A stretch of 58,331 bases of DNA from Candidatus Auribacter fodinae (GCA_003599815.1 QZJZ01000017.1:1-58331); one strand, 5' to 3'. Shown: positions 34,969-47,400, numbered from the stretch's first letter. Program-made: numbers and translations. The notes: generated by a model not told the origin, from the sequence alone.

Positions 34969-36306
34969 TTAATAAAACTTGCGGGGAATAACCTTGTAGA
35001 GGCGCGCGGTTGATTCTGACGGAGCGGAACGGTCATCAGGCGTGCCGGGAATATTGTCGAAACCGTCGTTGTCGCCGTGGTCTGTGAAAGCGTTTCCTGT
35101 TACACTGCCGATTTTCTGCCAGATAATGGATGCGGCCTCGTCACAAAAGTACAGATCATATTCTTTATCGGGCACAGCGTCCCATACCAGCGCAATTGCA
35201 GTCGGGGGAAGTAGCGTAATAGATGTATTTAACGGCTGAGCCGCAACATTCAGGCTAAACGTGACGTACGAAGCCCCGCCGTCGTTATCATAAACCGTTA
35301 CCACCGGATTATACAGCCCGGCATCCATACACAGGAAACTCACTTCGTACGGGCTGGCGACATGATCATCAAACCCGAAATACGAGGTGTGCCCGTTATC
35401 CCAGTTAATGTGTATGGCGTGTGTGTCGTCGACGCCGTCATCGCTGAAAACCGCCTCAAAGACGAGGGTATCTCCTTCATTAACGGATTGCGCGCCAATG
35501 TTCATAACTACAGGAGCGGAATTATATACTTTGACCATTGCTTCTGCGGCGCCTGTGAGCCCGTCGTTATCTGTAACCTGAACGCGTACAATGGTGGTTG
35601 TTTCGCCAGTCCATGTATATGCCGGCGTTATCCCGCTGGCGTCGTCGAATTCGCCGTCGTTGTCCATATCCCACAGGTAGCTCAGTATACCTGAATTATC
35701 AGGATCATAGCTCATGCTTGCGTTGAAGGTGATAGCGTGCCCTTCGGAACCGCTGTACGGCCCGCCGGCGTGAGCGACAGGCGCCTGCGCGGAGGGTTCC
35801 CTGAAAAGGATATTGGTTTGGGTTAACCCGTAATCATCAACATAAAAGTAATAGACCAGCCCGCCGCTGTTGAGCACTTGGTTTGCGGTAATGATTGACG
35901 TTTGCCCGTAATATGTCGAATCGGCGATAGCCGCTTTATTGAAGATGCGTGCGTACAGCTTGCCCTGCGGCATCGGCTGAAACGTGTATGTAAAACTGCC
36001 TGTTGGTTTAGGATGAAAAGGAGGAATGTTTTGTCCGATATAAAAAGTCATTCCCAGATAAAGGGTATCGTCACCGGTCGGGTTGCCGTTTTCATCCGGC
36101 GGGCTGATTACGTCATCCTGTGTCTGAATAAGCTGGACTATCGCGCCGGGTACATACGGGTTTGGCCTGCCGGGCAGTAACGAACCGTTTTCATCCACAA
36201 TACCGTTTCTGGTACTGAAGTTCCATGATGGCTGCATGGGATCAATTGCGTACACGGGAACCGCAAAAAAAATCAAGGCTGTTAAGATTATTAATAGTGT
36301 CTTCAA
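34969..36306 (-). CDS. Secreted protein with two PKD domains
   Basis: The 445-residue protein has a signal peptide (LLIILTALIFFAVPVYA, cleaved before IDPMQ). Residues 25-175 are beta-rich without a known family (FRIFNKAA-like strands, YYFYVDDYGLT). A PKD domain covers about 178-265 (AHAGGPYSGSEGHAITFNAS, YLWDMDNDGEFDD) and a second PKD-like domain about 270-355 (INWDNGHTSYFGFDD). The end is a short beta module with YDLYFC and a final ARLYKVIPRKFY, similar in layout to the ends of the GH16-like and lamin-tail proteins. PKD domains usually mediate binding in extracellular proteins. No catalytic domain was seen. An upstream copy of the dispersed element separates it from the NosR-like gene. Confidence 0.85.
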   Translation of the reverse strand: MKTLLIILTALIFFAVPVYAIDPMQPSWNFSTRNGIVDENGSLLPGRPNPYVPGAIVQLIQTQDDVISPPDENGNPTGDDTLYLGMTFYIGQNIPPFHPKPTGSFTYTFQPMPQGKLYARIFNKAAIADSTYYGQTSIITANQVLNSGGLVYYFYVDDYGLTQTNILFREPSAQAPVAHAGGPYSGSEGHAITFNASMSYDPDNSGILSYLWDMDNDGEFDDASGITPAYTWTGETTTIVRVQVTDNDGLTGAAEAMVKVYNSAPVVMNIGAQSVNEGDTLVFEAVFSDDGVDDTHAIHINWDNGHTSYFGFDDHVASPYEVSFLCMDAGLYNPVVTVYDNDGGASYVTFSLNVAAQPLNTSITLLPPTAIALVWDAVPDKEYDLYFCDEAASIIWQKIGSVTGNAFTDHGDNDGFDNIPGTPDDRSAPSESTARLYKVIPRKFY

Positions 36307-36335
36307 AAAATAATTTTTCCGGTTTTAAGATATTG

Positions 36336-36425
36336 GGAGCGTTGAAAAGTCTCTTATTTTCTCTTTTAAGATGCCATCACAAGGAACGTTAGCGATTTGT
36401 TTATATCATCGTTCAGCATAATGCA
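36336..36425 (-). repeat. Dispersed intergenic element, copy C (right half, inverted)
   Basis: Read on the minus strand it contains TCGCTAACGTTCCTTGTGATGGC followed by ATCTTAAAAGAGAA, matching copies B, D and E. It lies upstream of the PKD protein gene in the gap 36307-36579. Confidence 0.6.
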
Positions 36426-36579
36426 GAGCAATTACATTTTTATGACTTTTTCATTGATCCCATATTTATTTTTCTACTTAATTTTAGCACATATATAGGG
36501 CTAAGTCAAAATAAAGAAACGGTAAAAATGAATGTTGAATGGATTAATGCCTGATGGCGTGATGATTGAATCGGGCTTT

Positions 36580-37758
36580 TCAGAGAGTTTCAGAACCATT
36601 TTTTTTGTGATGAACCAGCATGCAGTCAAGGAGCTGTCCTGTCGGGCAGAGATAATTGCACCAGAAACGGGGATAGAACACCGATACTCCCAGAAACATC
36701 AGCGCGAATATAAGGGTAAATGTCGATGCCGATCGTATCAGAAACGCGGGAAACGGCTCAAAAGGGACAAAATTAGCGCACATGCCAGTCAGAACTAAAA
36801 GAACAATAACGGAGAGGAACGATATCCTGATCTGTTTTCGCCGGTTACGTAAAAGTTCCGACAATCCCGGTTTTTTTCTAAGTATTTTTCCAGCAAGTTC
36901 CTGCGCACTGCCGTATGGGCAAATATGAGCGCAATAGAATCGTTTGTTGGTGACTAAAGGAAGAAAAAAAGCAAGCAAGGCAAGAAGTACAAGAATCGGC
37001 ATGGAATGGTATGGTATACCGGTTTGAATCCAGCCGTGAACCAATGCCAGAGATATGAGGTACCCATACAGGAAACCGAGCACGCTTACATTAACGATCA
37101 TCAAGATAATCCGGTACCGCTGTATTGCTCCGGGTACAAAAAAACTGAGCAGTCCGAAGGCGACAGCCAGAAAGGCAATCCCGTTTTTCATTAAAGACGC
37201 CCCGCTGTTGCATCGAGACGGTACCTGATGGTTGAGCAATTCAAGCCGTTTTATTATGGACTGAATGATGGCGTTGGTTGTTATTGTCGCACCGGAAATC
37301 GTGTCGACTTTATGCTGGAGGGCTTGCTGTGTGGTCAGCGAGTTCCAGCTGTTGAACAACCCTTTCTTTGTTATATATTTCAGCACGTCGGGTGTTTCGC
37401 TGTTTGGAAGAATGACAACACTGGTTATGGTATAGTTGTTGTCAAGCCCGATAAGCAGAGGGACAGTGCCTGCATAGCCGTTTATGTCATCAGCATAGGG
37501 GGTAGTGGAAAGAAAAAATCCGAGGCGTTGGCCATTGTGCCCGTAGACTTCAGCGGCTTTTTCGGCAGTGGTATCCGCTTCAAAAGAAGACGCATCAGGA
37601 AATAACTGCCGGATGTTTTTCAGCGTGGTGTCGTCAGGTATGCCCGGCTTATTGTTATCGGCGGGCACGGGTTTACCCTGAAAATAGAGAATTGTTCCGA
37701 TTACCAAAAGCCCTGCGAGCCGAAGCGCTTTGAGAAAATATATTTTCGGAAGCGCCAT
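36580..37758 (-). CDS. FMN-binding, NosR/NapH-like membrane electron-transfer protein
   Basis: The 392-residue protein has an N-terminal anchor, then an extracytoplasmic FMN-binding domain (about 40-175). The site DTISGATITTNAI around residue 155 is the motif to which ApbE covalently attaches FMN through Thr. A membrane domain of about five helices follows, carrying two CxxxCP motifs, YCAHICPYGSAQE (about 275) and WCNYLCPTGQLLDC (about 370), as in NosR and NapH. The cytoplasmic 2[4Fe-4S] ferredoxin domain of full-length NosR is absent. It likely moves electrons between the quinone pool or cytoplasm and a periplasmic acceptor. GGAGGAA lies six bases before the ATG. It is 24 bases downstream of the MBL hydrolase gene, forming an operon. 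Confidence 0.87.
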   Translation of the reverse strand: MALPKIYFLKALRLAGLLVIGTILYFQGKPVPADNNKPGIPDDTTLKNIRQLFPDASSFEADTTAEKAAEVYGHNGQRLGFFLSTTPYADDINGYAGTVPLLIGLDNNYTITSVVILPNSETPDVLKYITKKGLFNSWNSLTTQQALQHKVDTISGATITTNAIIQSIIKRLELLNHQVPSRCNSGASLMKNGIAFLAVAFGLLSFFVPGAIQRYRIILMIVNVSVLGFLYGYLISLALVHGWIQTGIPYHSMPILVLLALLAFFLPLVTNKRFYCAHICPYGSAQELAGKILRKKPGLSELLRNRRKQIRISFLSVIVLLVLTGMCANFVPFEPFPAFLIRSASTFTLIFALMFLGVSVFYPRFWCNYLCPTGQLLDCMLVHHKKNGSETL

Positions 37759-37782
37759 ACGTGTTCCTCCAGTATAATAAAA

Positions 37783-38337
37783 TCAGCGTTCAACTTTGAA
37801 CATTCTGCTGTGTCCCGGGACGATCCAGTCAGCTTGTCGTGTAATGAGTGCGCGGCTTGCTTCCAGTTGTGCCTGATTTTCCGCGTATGGGTCTATGTCC
37901 GGGGCGTATTTGCTCCAGAACAGGTCGCCGCATATAGCTACAATGCCCTTGTCGGTTTTGACCAGCAGAGACAGGCTGTCCGAACTGTGCCCCGGCGTCA
38001 TAACCAGTTCAATATTATCGGATATTTTCCGGTTTGATATATTATATTCGTAGCGCGGTCCATGCCATGTGCCCCAGTAGTCAATGACTGCCGCATCAGG
38101 AAACATTCCAGTGTTTCTGGAATGGTCAAGATGCGTATGCGTCAGGCAGACATGCGAAATATCGCCGGGGGTGAGAGAAAACTGCGCCAGCGCATCACGT
38201 ATAACCTGTTGAGATGAAACAGTTCCGGGATCGACAACCATGGTGATCCCTTCATCAAGAACCAATGATGTTGTTGCCCATACAATGGTAATGTCGGTAT
38301 TGATGGATCCCTTTACAAGTACATGAACTTCAGCCAT
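37783..38337 (-). CDS. Metallo-beta-lactamase fold hydrolase (MBLAC1-like)
   Basis: A compact 184-residue MBL-fold enzyme with a complete metal site: THTHLDH (HxHxDH), MTPGHSSDSL, CGDLFW for the bridging Asp, and IVPGHSRMF at the end. Two zinc or iron ions are expected. The short form and GHSSDS region resemble MBLAC1-type proteins; the substrate is unknown (ester, thioester or nucleic acid are possible). No signal peptide is present, so it is cytoplasmic. AAAGGATG precedes the ATG. It lies between the giant kinase-protein gene (69 bases upstream) and the FMN/NosR-like gene, all on the minus strand, so co-transcription is possible. Confidence 0.9.
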   Translation of the reverse strand: MAEVHVLVKGSINTDITIVWATTSLVLDEGITMVVDPGTVSSQQVIRDALAQFSLTPGDISHVCLTHTHLDHSRNTGMFPDAAVIDYWGTWHGPRYEYNISNRKISDNIELVMTPGHSSDSLSLLVKTDKGIVAICGDLFWSKYAPDIDPYAENQAQLEASRALITRQADWIVPGHSRMFKVER

Positions 38338-38406
38338 GCCTGCATCCTTTTACAGCCATTTTTTTAATGACTATACCACAGAGCGTTTGAATCGGGAATT
38401 CCTATT

Positions 38407-41400
38407 TTACAGTGATTCATCTATCAGGCTTACGGCATTGAGCTGTAAGCGGATGCCGTTGGGAGCAGGAATAGAGGAAGTCGTTTCTTCAGTGATAGTT
38501 ACAGGTATATTGTATGACTGCGCCATCGCCTGCATGACCATAATAAAACTGCGCTGGTCATCGCGTTGCTGTTTAGTACCCGGAAGCGCGTCGGAATTGA
38601 AATTCAGGCTGGATAGTACCGGGTCCTGCGCGATAACCGAGTCGAGATGCGGGGCGATGCCTATGAACGACGAGTGAACTGTCCTGCCGGTGAACCGGGA
38701 GTACAGGTAGTCGGTCACCAGCCGTTTTGTGACGGTTTTCGTGTCTGTAGATTTTATGCCCCAAATAGCATGCGCGGCGTCATAGGCAGATTTCCGGAGC
38801 GCCTGAGCGGTTGTTGTGTCATAGCGGGCGTTGATCTCAGCTGACAGCCTCTCCGCCAGTATGCCTGCATCCGTATGGTTTACCAGTCCGGATATAAGCT
38901 GGCGGGCGTACTCTTCGAGAAAAACGGTTTCGATTTTTGGGTTATTCATACCGGCAACTACTTCAAGCCCTGCCGGTACGGGTGCGCTGTTATGCAGTGA
39001 TATCAGGCGGTTGATATCCTGAGTCAGCATTCCCATGTCGTTCAGCCGCAAACGCAATCCGTTTCCTGAAAGAGACGACATCAGTTGCCGTGACTCGTCA
39101 ACAGCGTGAGCGAACGCCTCGTGCATATCTTCGTACTTCTGGTAGACGATGACATTTGAGAGTGTCGCTATATCATGCTGATTGATTTTTCCGTGAGCGG
39201 AATCAGACAGTACATCCAGCATGAACGAAGTCGGGGCGAACGCGGGTTGAACTGCGGAAACAAAGTATTGCATTTCATAATGATGTGAAAATTCATTCAG
39301 TATTCCCAGCAAAGTATCCCTGAATTCATCGTTTTCCCACTGGAGCAGAGGCATTGCGCCGCGAGGGGCGATTTTCGCTTCATGTTTTAACTCGTGGGTG
39401 AGCAGTGCTCTGAATAGCACCTCAAACGCTTTGGGATCGGAAATGTGGGTCAATGACATATTAAAACCGATAAAATTATCGGCAAGATGGTTTTCACTCA
39501 GCCGGAAAGACCGTGTCAGCATGGCAAGCGTGATTGTTTTGCCGTTGAGGTTTACTGCCATCGCAGGGTTTGATTCCAGAATTGCTTTCAGCATATTTTT
39601 AATTCGTTCCTGTGTCAGCGACGCGATCAAATCAGGGCTGAAAAAGTCCTGGTCGACTCTAAACTTAACAACGGATTTTACCCCATTAACGGTTACTTCT
39701 ACGGGGATTGTGTCGTATCGTCCGTACCGTATAATTTCTTCCGCGCCGCTATATAGCCCCTTGTGGATAAGCTCGTCATACGTGGTGAACTCAGGAGGAG
39801 GATATCCTGCGACAAAGAAATGTATGTGAGTGAGCATTTTATTCCAGAAAGTGTTCAGTCTGCTTAACGCGGTTTCTGCTGTTGAGCGCATGTCCGGGTA
39901 AATTTGCGCTATGGTGTTGATACGCTCTATATCCGTGTGGTTTCCGATTTCTCCGAGCCCGGCGATCGCGGCTTTTTTGAGCGAAGGCGATGTTTCCCAT
40001 AACAATTCACGGAGAATCGGGGCTCCCGCTTTTGAGCCGAGTTCGCGGACAAGATGCGCTATTTCGAGCAGAATGACGCGGTCGTCAAAAGAACGCTCGT
40101 CTTTTTCTCTGAGCGTGAGAACTATCGTGCCGATGTCAGGAATAAGGTTTGCACCGCTGATGTGTCCTGCCGCGGTGAGCGCCGCCTGGCGGACAGGGAG
40201 CGAGTATTTCAGGTTTTCATTTATGATTACTTCATTCAGCAGAGGCAGGGCGGAAGCTTCTTTGTTCAATCCCAGAATCACCGCCGCCTCTTCGCTGTAA
40301 ATGGTGTTTTCAGACTGTAAAACCTGAATAAGCGGCTCAACATAAACCGCTCGTTGTAATGCCTGTTCCGCAAGCTTCTTTTTGGTGTCTCCCTGCCGGT
40401 ATGACGCTTCAAGGAGTGGGCGCAGGGCAGAGAGGTTATCGCGTTCCGCAAGAAGCAGAGCTGACCAGAAGACAATATTGTTGTCAGGTACCTTCAGCGC
40501 CTGTTCAAGAAAAGGAACAGCCTGATCGCCCATGATCTGCAGATCCTCAAAAGCGGATTTGAAAGCAGTTGTTGTTTCTATGCGCGCTAATGAATTGATA
40601 GCGTTCCACGTTGTTGTTGCCGTAACCAGATTTTGGCTCCGGTCAATACCGCGCAGGGCAAGTTGTTCCCCTGCGTAGTCCCGCACCGCTTCACTGCGGT
40701 GGGTAAGGTAAAACGGTGTATCTAAATTGATCTCAATACCGATTTTAGTGAGGGCTTTCAGTGCAGTCAGGAGTTCGGTTTCATTGACAGTGTTCTGCAA
40801 TAATTCCTGAAAAAAGTCTTTATGTTCCGGCCTCGCAAGCGATATGACAGTTTCCATTGCCATTTCGCGAACCTGTAATGAGGGATCTTTCAGCAGAGGT
40901 ATGACAGACGGCATTATTATGAGCTCATCACGTAATGACGCGGCGTAAAGCGCATTGATTTTCGTTGTTGAATCCGAACTCTTCAATGCGGTTTTAATGT
41001 ACGGCAACCCCTCTGTGCCTGATGCGGCAAGGAGGTCTATTGCCTCAAACCGCAGGAATATATTTGGCGACGAGAGCCGTTCAATCAGCCTGTTAAACTC
41101 GTTCGGTGATATATACCTCCTGATCCTCTGAGATTTATTGAGGAGCGCGTCAGCCTCATCTGTCGATGCGGTTTGCCGGAGCGCGTTGTTCAGATTAGCC
41201 AGAGCCTGCTCTGCGAATGACGGGCGGAAACTGCGGCTTTCAAGCACATTCATTGCCTGTTCAATATCGATCTGTTTTTTAGTTTCCAGAGCGCGTTTTA
41301 TAACAGGAGCCATGATGTTTACGAACCGTTTAACTTCAGCTTCACTTATCTGCCCGAGCGCTGGTTTCTGGTCAAACTCGGTTACAACATAGACAAATTG

Positions 41401-44400
41401 TTTTAAAAGGGTGTACTGCTCCGCGTCTTCTATAAACATTGTCTGAAGGCTTTCCGCCTCGTCATGAGTGAATCCGGCGAGATGCAGTAACTCATGCGTT
41501 AAAATATACGCTTTTTCATTATCGGACAAAAGAGCGGCGAAGTCAGCGGGAATGTACATATTATCCCTGTTTTCGTACCGTCCGAAATGTGCCGCGGCAA
41601 AACGGTTGCCGACCCAGAAAAGCAAAGAAGGGGATGACAGCTCGAATACAGCCATTTCGTCCATTTTATCAAAGAGTGAAACGGTGAAAGAGCGCCATTG
41701 CTGTTCAGTGGTAATGCCGTTTCGTTCCAGAAATCCTTTCAGATTTTCCTGCGAGCTGATATCGGCGTACGTAATAGCGCGAATCATATCTTTGGCTGTT
41801 GAGCGAGGCGCCTGCCACTGCTGTGGTTTGGTTTTTTCATTAAATCCGTTGCGGATAATTGCGTTAAGCCCGCCATGCCTGCGGTGGTCTCTCTCGTCAA
41901 TAGTACCGAACGCGACATTGCCTCCTGCAGGAACCGACAGTGTCTTGCGGTAGTTATTGAGCGTATAATAAAAGGTATTAAATGATTGAAACCGCAATCC
42001 TCTCTCACCCTGCATGCCTTTGTTTATGATGCTTTTTATCTCGGGCGTCATTACGTCTTTAAAGAGTGTTTCATGAAGCATATAAGCGACCGCGTAAATG
42101 TCGCTTCGGGTATCGAGGATAGAATACAGAAAACGTATAACCTCTTTTTCAAACATTTTGATCAGGTCGTCCGTTGTAACCGACGGGTCGTTAAATGCCC
42201 TGTCTTTGACTTCAGGGAAAATCTCAAAATTAAGTTTGGCGTATTGATCGGGTTTTGTGGATATATTCAGGACGCGAAGCATAATATTTTCTATCCTGTC
42301 GAGAAAATCGTCCTGCAGTTCTTCACGGGGCGTGGCGCGGAGAAACTGCACTTCGTTCTCGAATGAGTCAAGAGCCTGCCGGAACATATCGAATTCAGGG
42401 GTTATGTAGGGCAATGTCGCTCCAACGGTTACCTCTTCACAGCGAGGCGCCGCGGAACCTGCCCGCATGGAACAGCCGAAATCTATGATACGGACATCTC
42501 TGTTTGGATCCTTGGGAATAAAAATGTTATCCGGTTTTGTATCATTATATACAATGCCGTAATCCTCAAGGCGTATATATTCTTTGAGAATTTTAAGAGC
42601 GAGTTCAATGCGCTCCGTCATGCCCATGCTGTCAATATCGATTTCAGCAAGGGTATTGCCTTCAATGAACGGAACGGCGATCATAACATTTTCGCCGCGT
42701 GAAAACGAGCCGGTATCCTGCGTATTAACGTCCTCATAGGCAACGCTGGTCAGCATAATATCCTTTATATGAATGTATTTAGCGAGCTGGAAGTCTTCGG
42801 ACGGATTTACCATTTTCACAGCCCACAATGAACCGTTTTTTTCGGCGAGAAACACCACGCCCCATCTTCCGCTGTTGATTCGTTTCAGGAACCTGAACCC
42901 GCGTATCTCTCCGCCGAGTTCAGCAATATCTACTTCAATTTCAATTGCCAGATCTATTGCTTCCTTGCTCAAATTATGAGCCCAGAGAGTTGCGTATTCT
43001 TTTTCCGGTTCGCTTAATTCGGATGACAAAGCTATTTCATTTTTGAGTAATGATTCGAAATTCGGAATGGATTTCAGGAACCGGTCTATGCGGTAAAGCT
43101 CGGCAAGGTTTTTAGTTTTTCGCGCTTCCAGAATGTGATGCTGAAGCGAGACTATAATATCTTCACCAATATTGCCAAGCTGGCGTTTAACGCCTGAATT
43201 AAGCAGTGCGGCATACAGCATGGACTGAGGATAGGTAAAACCGAAAACGCGCTGGTCGAGCTGTTGTTTGAATATTTGGAAGAACGCTTCCCTCTGCCCG
43301 CTCACAAGATACCGTGCGGGAAGGAACACCAGCACCTGTTTATTTCCGGCGACAGTTACCGCGTTTTGCCCGGTTCCGGCTAGCGCCGTATCTGTAACCA
43401 GCGTTATCACCAGTTCCCGCGTATCACCGGGAATAGGAAGAGAGAGGCTTGTCTGGTTTTTCTTAACTTTATCCAGCGCATCCTCCATGGATATGAGTAT
43501 CTGCCTGAACCGTTCCAGAGCGGCGCTGTCCTGATCCTGCGTATGCCCCAGCTCTGCTTTGACCTGCTGTTTAACGTCATCCAACCCGGCATTGTAGTTT
43601 GCCAGAAAACCGGATACCTCATGCGCCAGATCCGATGTGAAAGAAACAGCCTGCCAGTTCAATATTTTATTACGTATTGCAAATTCATCCGCCGCGCCTG
43701 CTTGCGGAAATAGGGATACATTTGGTAATGCGATGATTGACAGAGGGTCATAATGTGTTTTGTGATATGCTGTTAGCTGGTTGTAAATATCCTTGAACGA
43801 CCTGAAACGCCGGTCTTTGTCCGCCTGCACGTTTTGCACGATACTGCTGAGGAACGGCGAATCAATGCCAGCGATGACGTCGTTCAGAACAACCCCGAAT
43901 GAATAGATATCACTTCGAATATCGAGTGTTGAAAAGAGGTATTGTGTAAAAGCGGTTTCCAGCTCATCTGAAATTTCCTGAGCAGTTTTGAATTCGCCAT
44001 TGATAAGTTTCCGGTTTATTGCGGGCAGAACCGTATTCTGCAAATGATCGAATAAGGCTTTATCGGGGGATAACCGCAAATATGACTTTATCATATCCTC
44101 AAGCAGAGGAGTGAGTGACTCGTTTATGTCTTCCAGATCGTGCGAAATAAGGAAATCACTGGTACTGACGAAAACGCTCATTGCGCTGAGAAACGATTTC
44201 AACTCCGGCGACGCGTATTTTTCCGTTGTGCCGATTCGTATCTCATTCATTTCTTGCGGCGGTTCTTTGAGGTAAATGCTGGATCCGAAATCCAGCAGTC
44301 TGAAGCGGTTTGTGCCGCTGATACGGAACAGGTTATTCAGTTTTATATCGTTGTGCAGGAGCCCTTTTTCTTCAGCGCGCATCAGTTCGCTGACAACGCC

Positions 44401-47400
44401 GATAGCGATGTTAAGCGCTTCTTCTTCAGAGGAGGGGGGATTTTGTTCACAGTACGCAAGGGTATTGCCGTCTTCATAGGGCATTGCTATAAAAGGGGTT
44501 TCCGCACGGGCAAAATTGCCGGTCTGCCCGTCGTACACATCTTGGTACATGAGATTAGTGTGCAGCATTTCGCGCTGGAACATTAACATTCCCGCGAGAA
44601 TAGAATCAATCGCCCGGTCGCCGGGAATACGATAGAATTTTACCGCCCACTGTTTATTGTCTTTTTCAGCGAGGTGAACAGAGCCCCAGCCTCCTTCGCT
44701 TATTTTCCTGATAAATTTGAAACCGCGCAATGTGCCGCCGGCATCAGCGATACGTTCATCAAGGCGTATGCCGAGGAATAGAGCCTGCATGTTGATCTGC
44801 TCGGCGAGTATGCGAACGTATTGCTTATGAATGAACGATATATCCGGTGTTGAATCGATAAATGAAAGGACATCTATATGCTGGTCAAGATTTTTTGTTA
44901 CCATCTTCCGCACGGCTTCCAATTGATCGGGCGATGTGGTCATATTGAAAAGATGAGCAGTATTTCTGAAAATGTACATCATGCGGTCGCTGACCGAGCC
45001 GGGTTCACGTTGTGACGGCGCGTTGTTAAGCAATGCTTCATAGAGGGTGACAAGCAGGTGATTTTCTCCGAAAAGCTGTACGTCTATCTGGTATTTCAGT
45101 ATCTGGAGAAAAATGGATAAATGCGCCGGGTTCAGGAAATCAGCAGGCAGATAGATTTCTGTATGGTTGTCGCGGAAAATGGTTAAAGCCTGTTGCCCGA
45201 TGAGCTCAAGATTGGTTTTGGGCACGAGGTATAATCTGACCGGCTGGTCGTAGCCGGGCATCTCTACGGTCAGGTATTCCTGAGGCTCTGCCGATTGTGC
45301 GGACGCGGCTTCAATGTTCTGGAGGATTTCAAAAAAGTCATCAAAGAACCCGTCGTATTTGGTTGTCGGATCAGGAGGAATATTCTGGAGCGCCAGAGAT
45401 ATACCCTCAAGACGGGTTTCCAGTTCGAGCACACTGGCGCTGTACAGAGTATTCATGGACGGGTCAAACGGTATTGTTTTTGTCGAAGCGAGAAATTGCC
45501 GCGCTTCATGTTCGGTAAACGGGACCTGTATTGCCCAGCTGTCTTTGAGCCGGGCTTCCAGCAATCTCTCTTCGCCTGAAGTAAACAGCCGTTCAGGAAC
45601 ATCGGAGAGAGCGGTAATGGTATATGTGTACCGTGTGTTGCTGAACTCGATCGTATCGGTCATCGGCCTGGACGAGAGTTTATCCGCGATGCTTGCCTGC
45701 TCGGAAGCGGTAAGTGTATTGCCGTCCTGTACCAGTGATATGCCGATTTTCGTCTGTCCCAGCTGAAACACAATAAAAATGCCGTTGTTATTCGCTATCG
45801 GAGTGTAATTGAGCAGTTGCGGCCATTTTGGCGGTGTTTCCGTGCCGGGCAGAGTCAGGAAGGCTTCAGTCAGTTCTGCGTTCATGCCGCTGTTTTGATC
45901 CAGTATAAGCGAAACCTGCTCGTTGATTTCTTCAGGCGGTACGCCGGCTTTCAGATTGTCATGAACATATAATCCGGTACCCATCATCAGGGCGATCTGG
46001 CGAGCCGCGGCGGCGGCAACGGCGGTGCTCCGGTTCGTAAAGTTGCCCATTGACTGGGAAAGTAGCGGAGCAATGATGGTCGACCATGAATAATAAATGA
46101 GCTTTTCCAGCTCTGACAATGTTCCTGAGATGTAATCCGTATACGCTACATCCCGAGCGTGTGTGCTGTCGACACTGAGGTTCGGCATCAGTACCGACAC
46201 ATTGATTCCATACTGACGGAGCGCATCGTAGATACCTTTGTGATATCCGCCGACAATGAGCGCGGCGGCCTTATCTTCCTGCAACCCATTGAGCACTGTA
46301 TTTACAATAGACTGGTTGCGTTTTTCCACAGAGTCATAAAAGGCGCATATTTTCAGGCGTGTATCTTCAACTTTTTCAAGAACTTCCTCTGAAACAAGCC
46401 CGCTGATTTTTTCTGAGCTTACTTCGTTTTGCAGGGCTGTCTGCAGATAATCACTGACATCGATCGTATCGAGGCTGAAATACCCGCATTCCCGCGGGCT
46501 TAAACTTACTTTGGAACCTTTATAAAGCCCCAGCAGGCTGTCTCGCAGAGCAAAAAGATCGGTTTTGCCGTTTACCGACAGGTGGAGCCGTTTGTACGAA
46601 TCGAGTATCTGAATATAAAAATCTTCGGATGAAATAGATGACATGTATCCCAGCGAATCGCGGTATGAGTGAACAATCTCAGACGTTTTTTGCGGGACGC
46701 TGTCCGGGTATCGTTCCAGTATCGCGCAGGTGGCGTGAATGTTTTGATATGTGCCGCCATGAATAAGAATTTCTTTCTGCAATTCACTGATGGAGTTTTT
46801 TTCTTCCTCAGATGCCTTTAATCCATTCAAGGCGGACAGCACGCTTTTTACCACCCTGGCGTTGTGTGTATTGATAATGGATAACGATGAAAGAAGCGGG
46901 TAATCATGAGGATATTTGCGAATCTGCAATGAAAATGTTGACGTCAGCTCATGGACAAATTCGTTCAGTCCGGTACCGTCAAGCACGACGGAACAATACC
47001 GGGCATCAAGGTTGTTGAGCGCATCCGGCGTGCCGCTGAGAAGCAGATTGCTGAACATGGCAAGCATATCGCTGATAGGCTGTTCAGTGTTCACCAGTTT
47101 CAGCTCTTTCAACGTGTCGAGGTTGTCGTAATAATCAGCGGAGACCTCGGCCCCTTTTAAATCAGCATGTTTTTTTGAGGTCAGGCAGAAATATTCAGCG
47201 CCAGTAATAAAACCTTTATTTAATAAGTAGTCAGCAGTCGTTTTGGTGATATCGGGATCTTTGAAAATGTCAAAATAGTCACAGGTATGAAGCGATCCTT
47301 CTGCGCCTTCCAGATAAACGGCGTTAAGCGGTGTTGTTTCCTGTAACCACCTCAGTATATTGGCGATATTGTATTGCGCAGATACATTCTGGTGAGCGTC

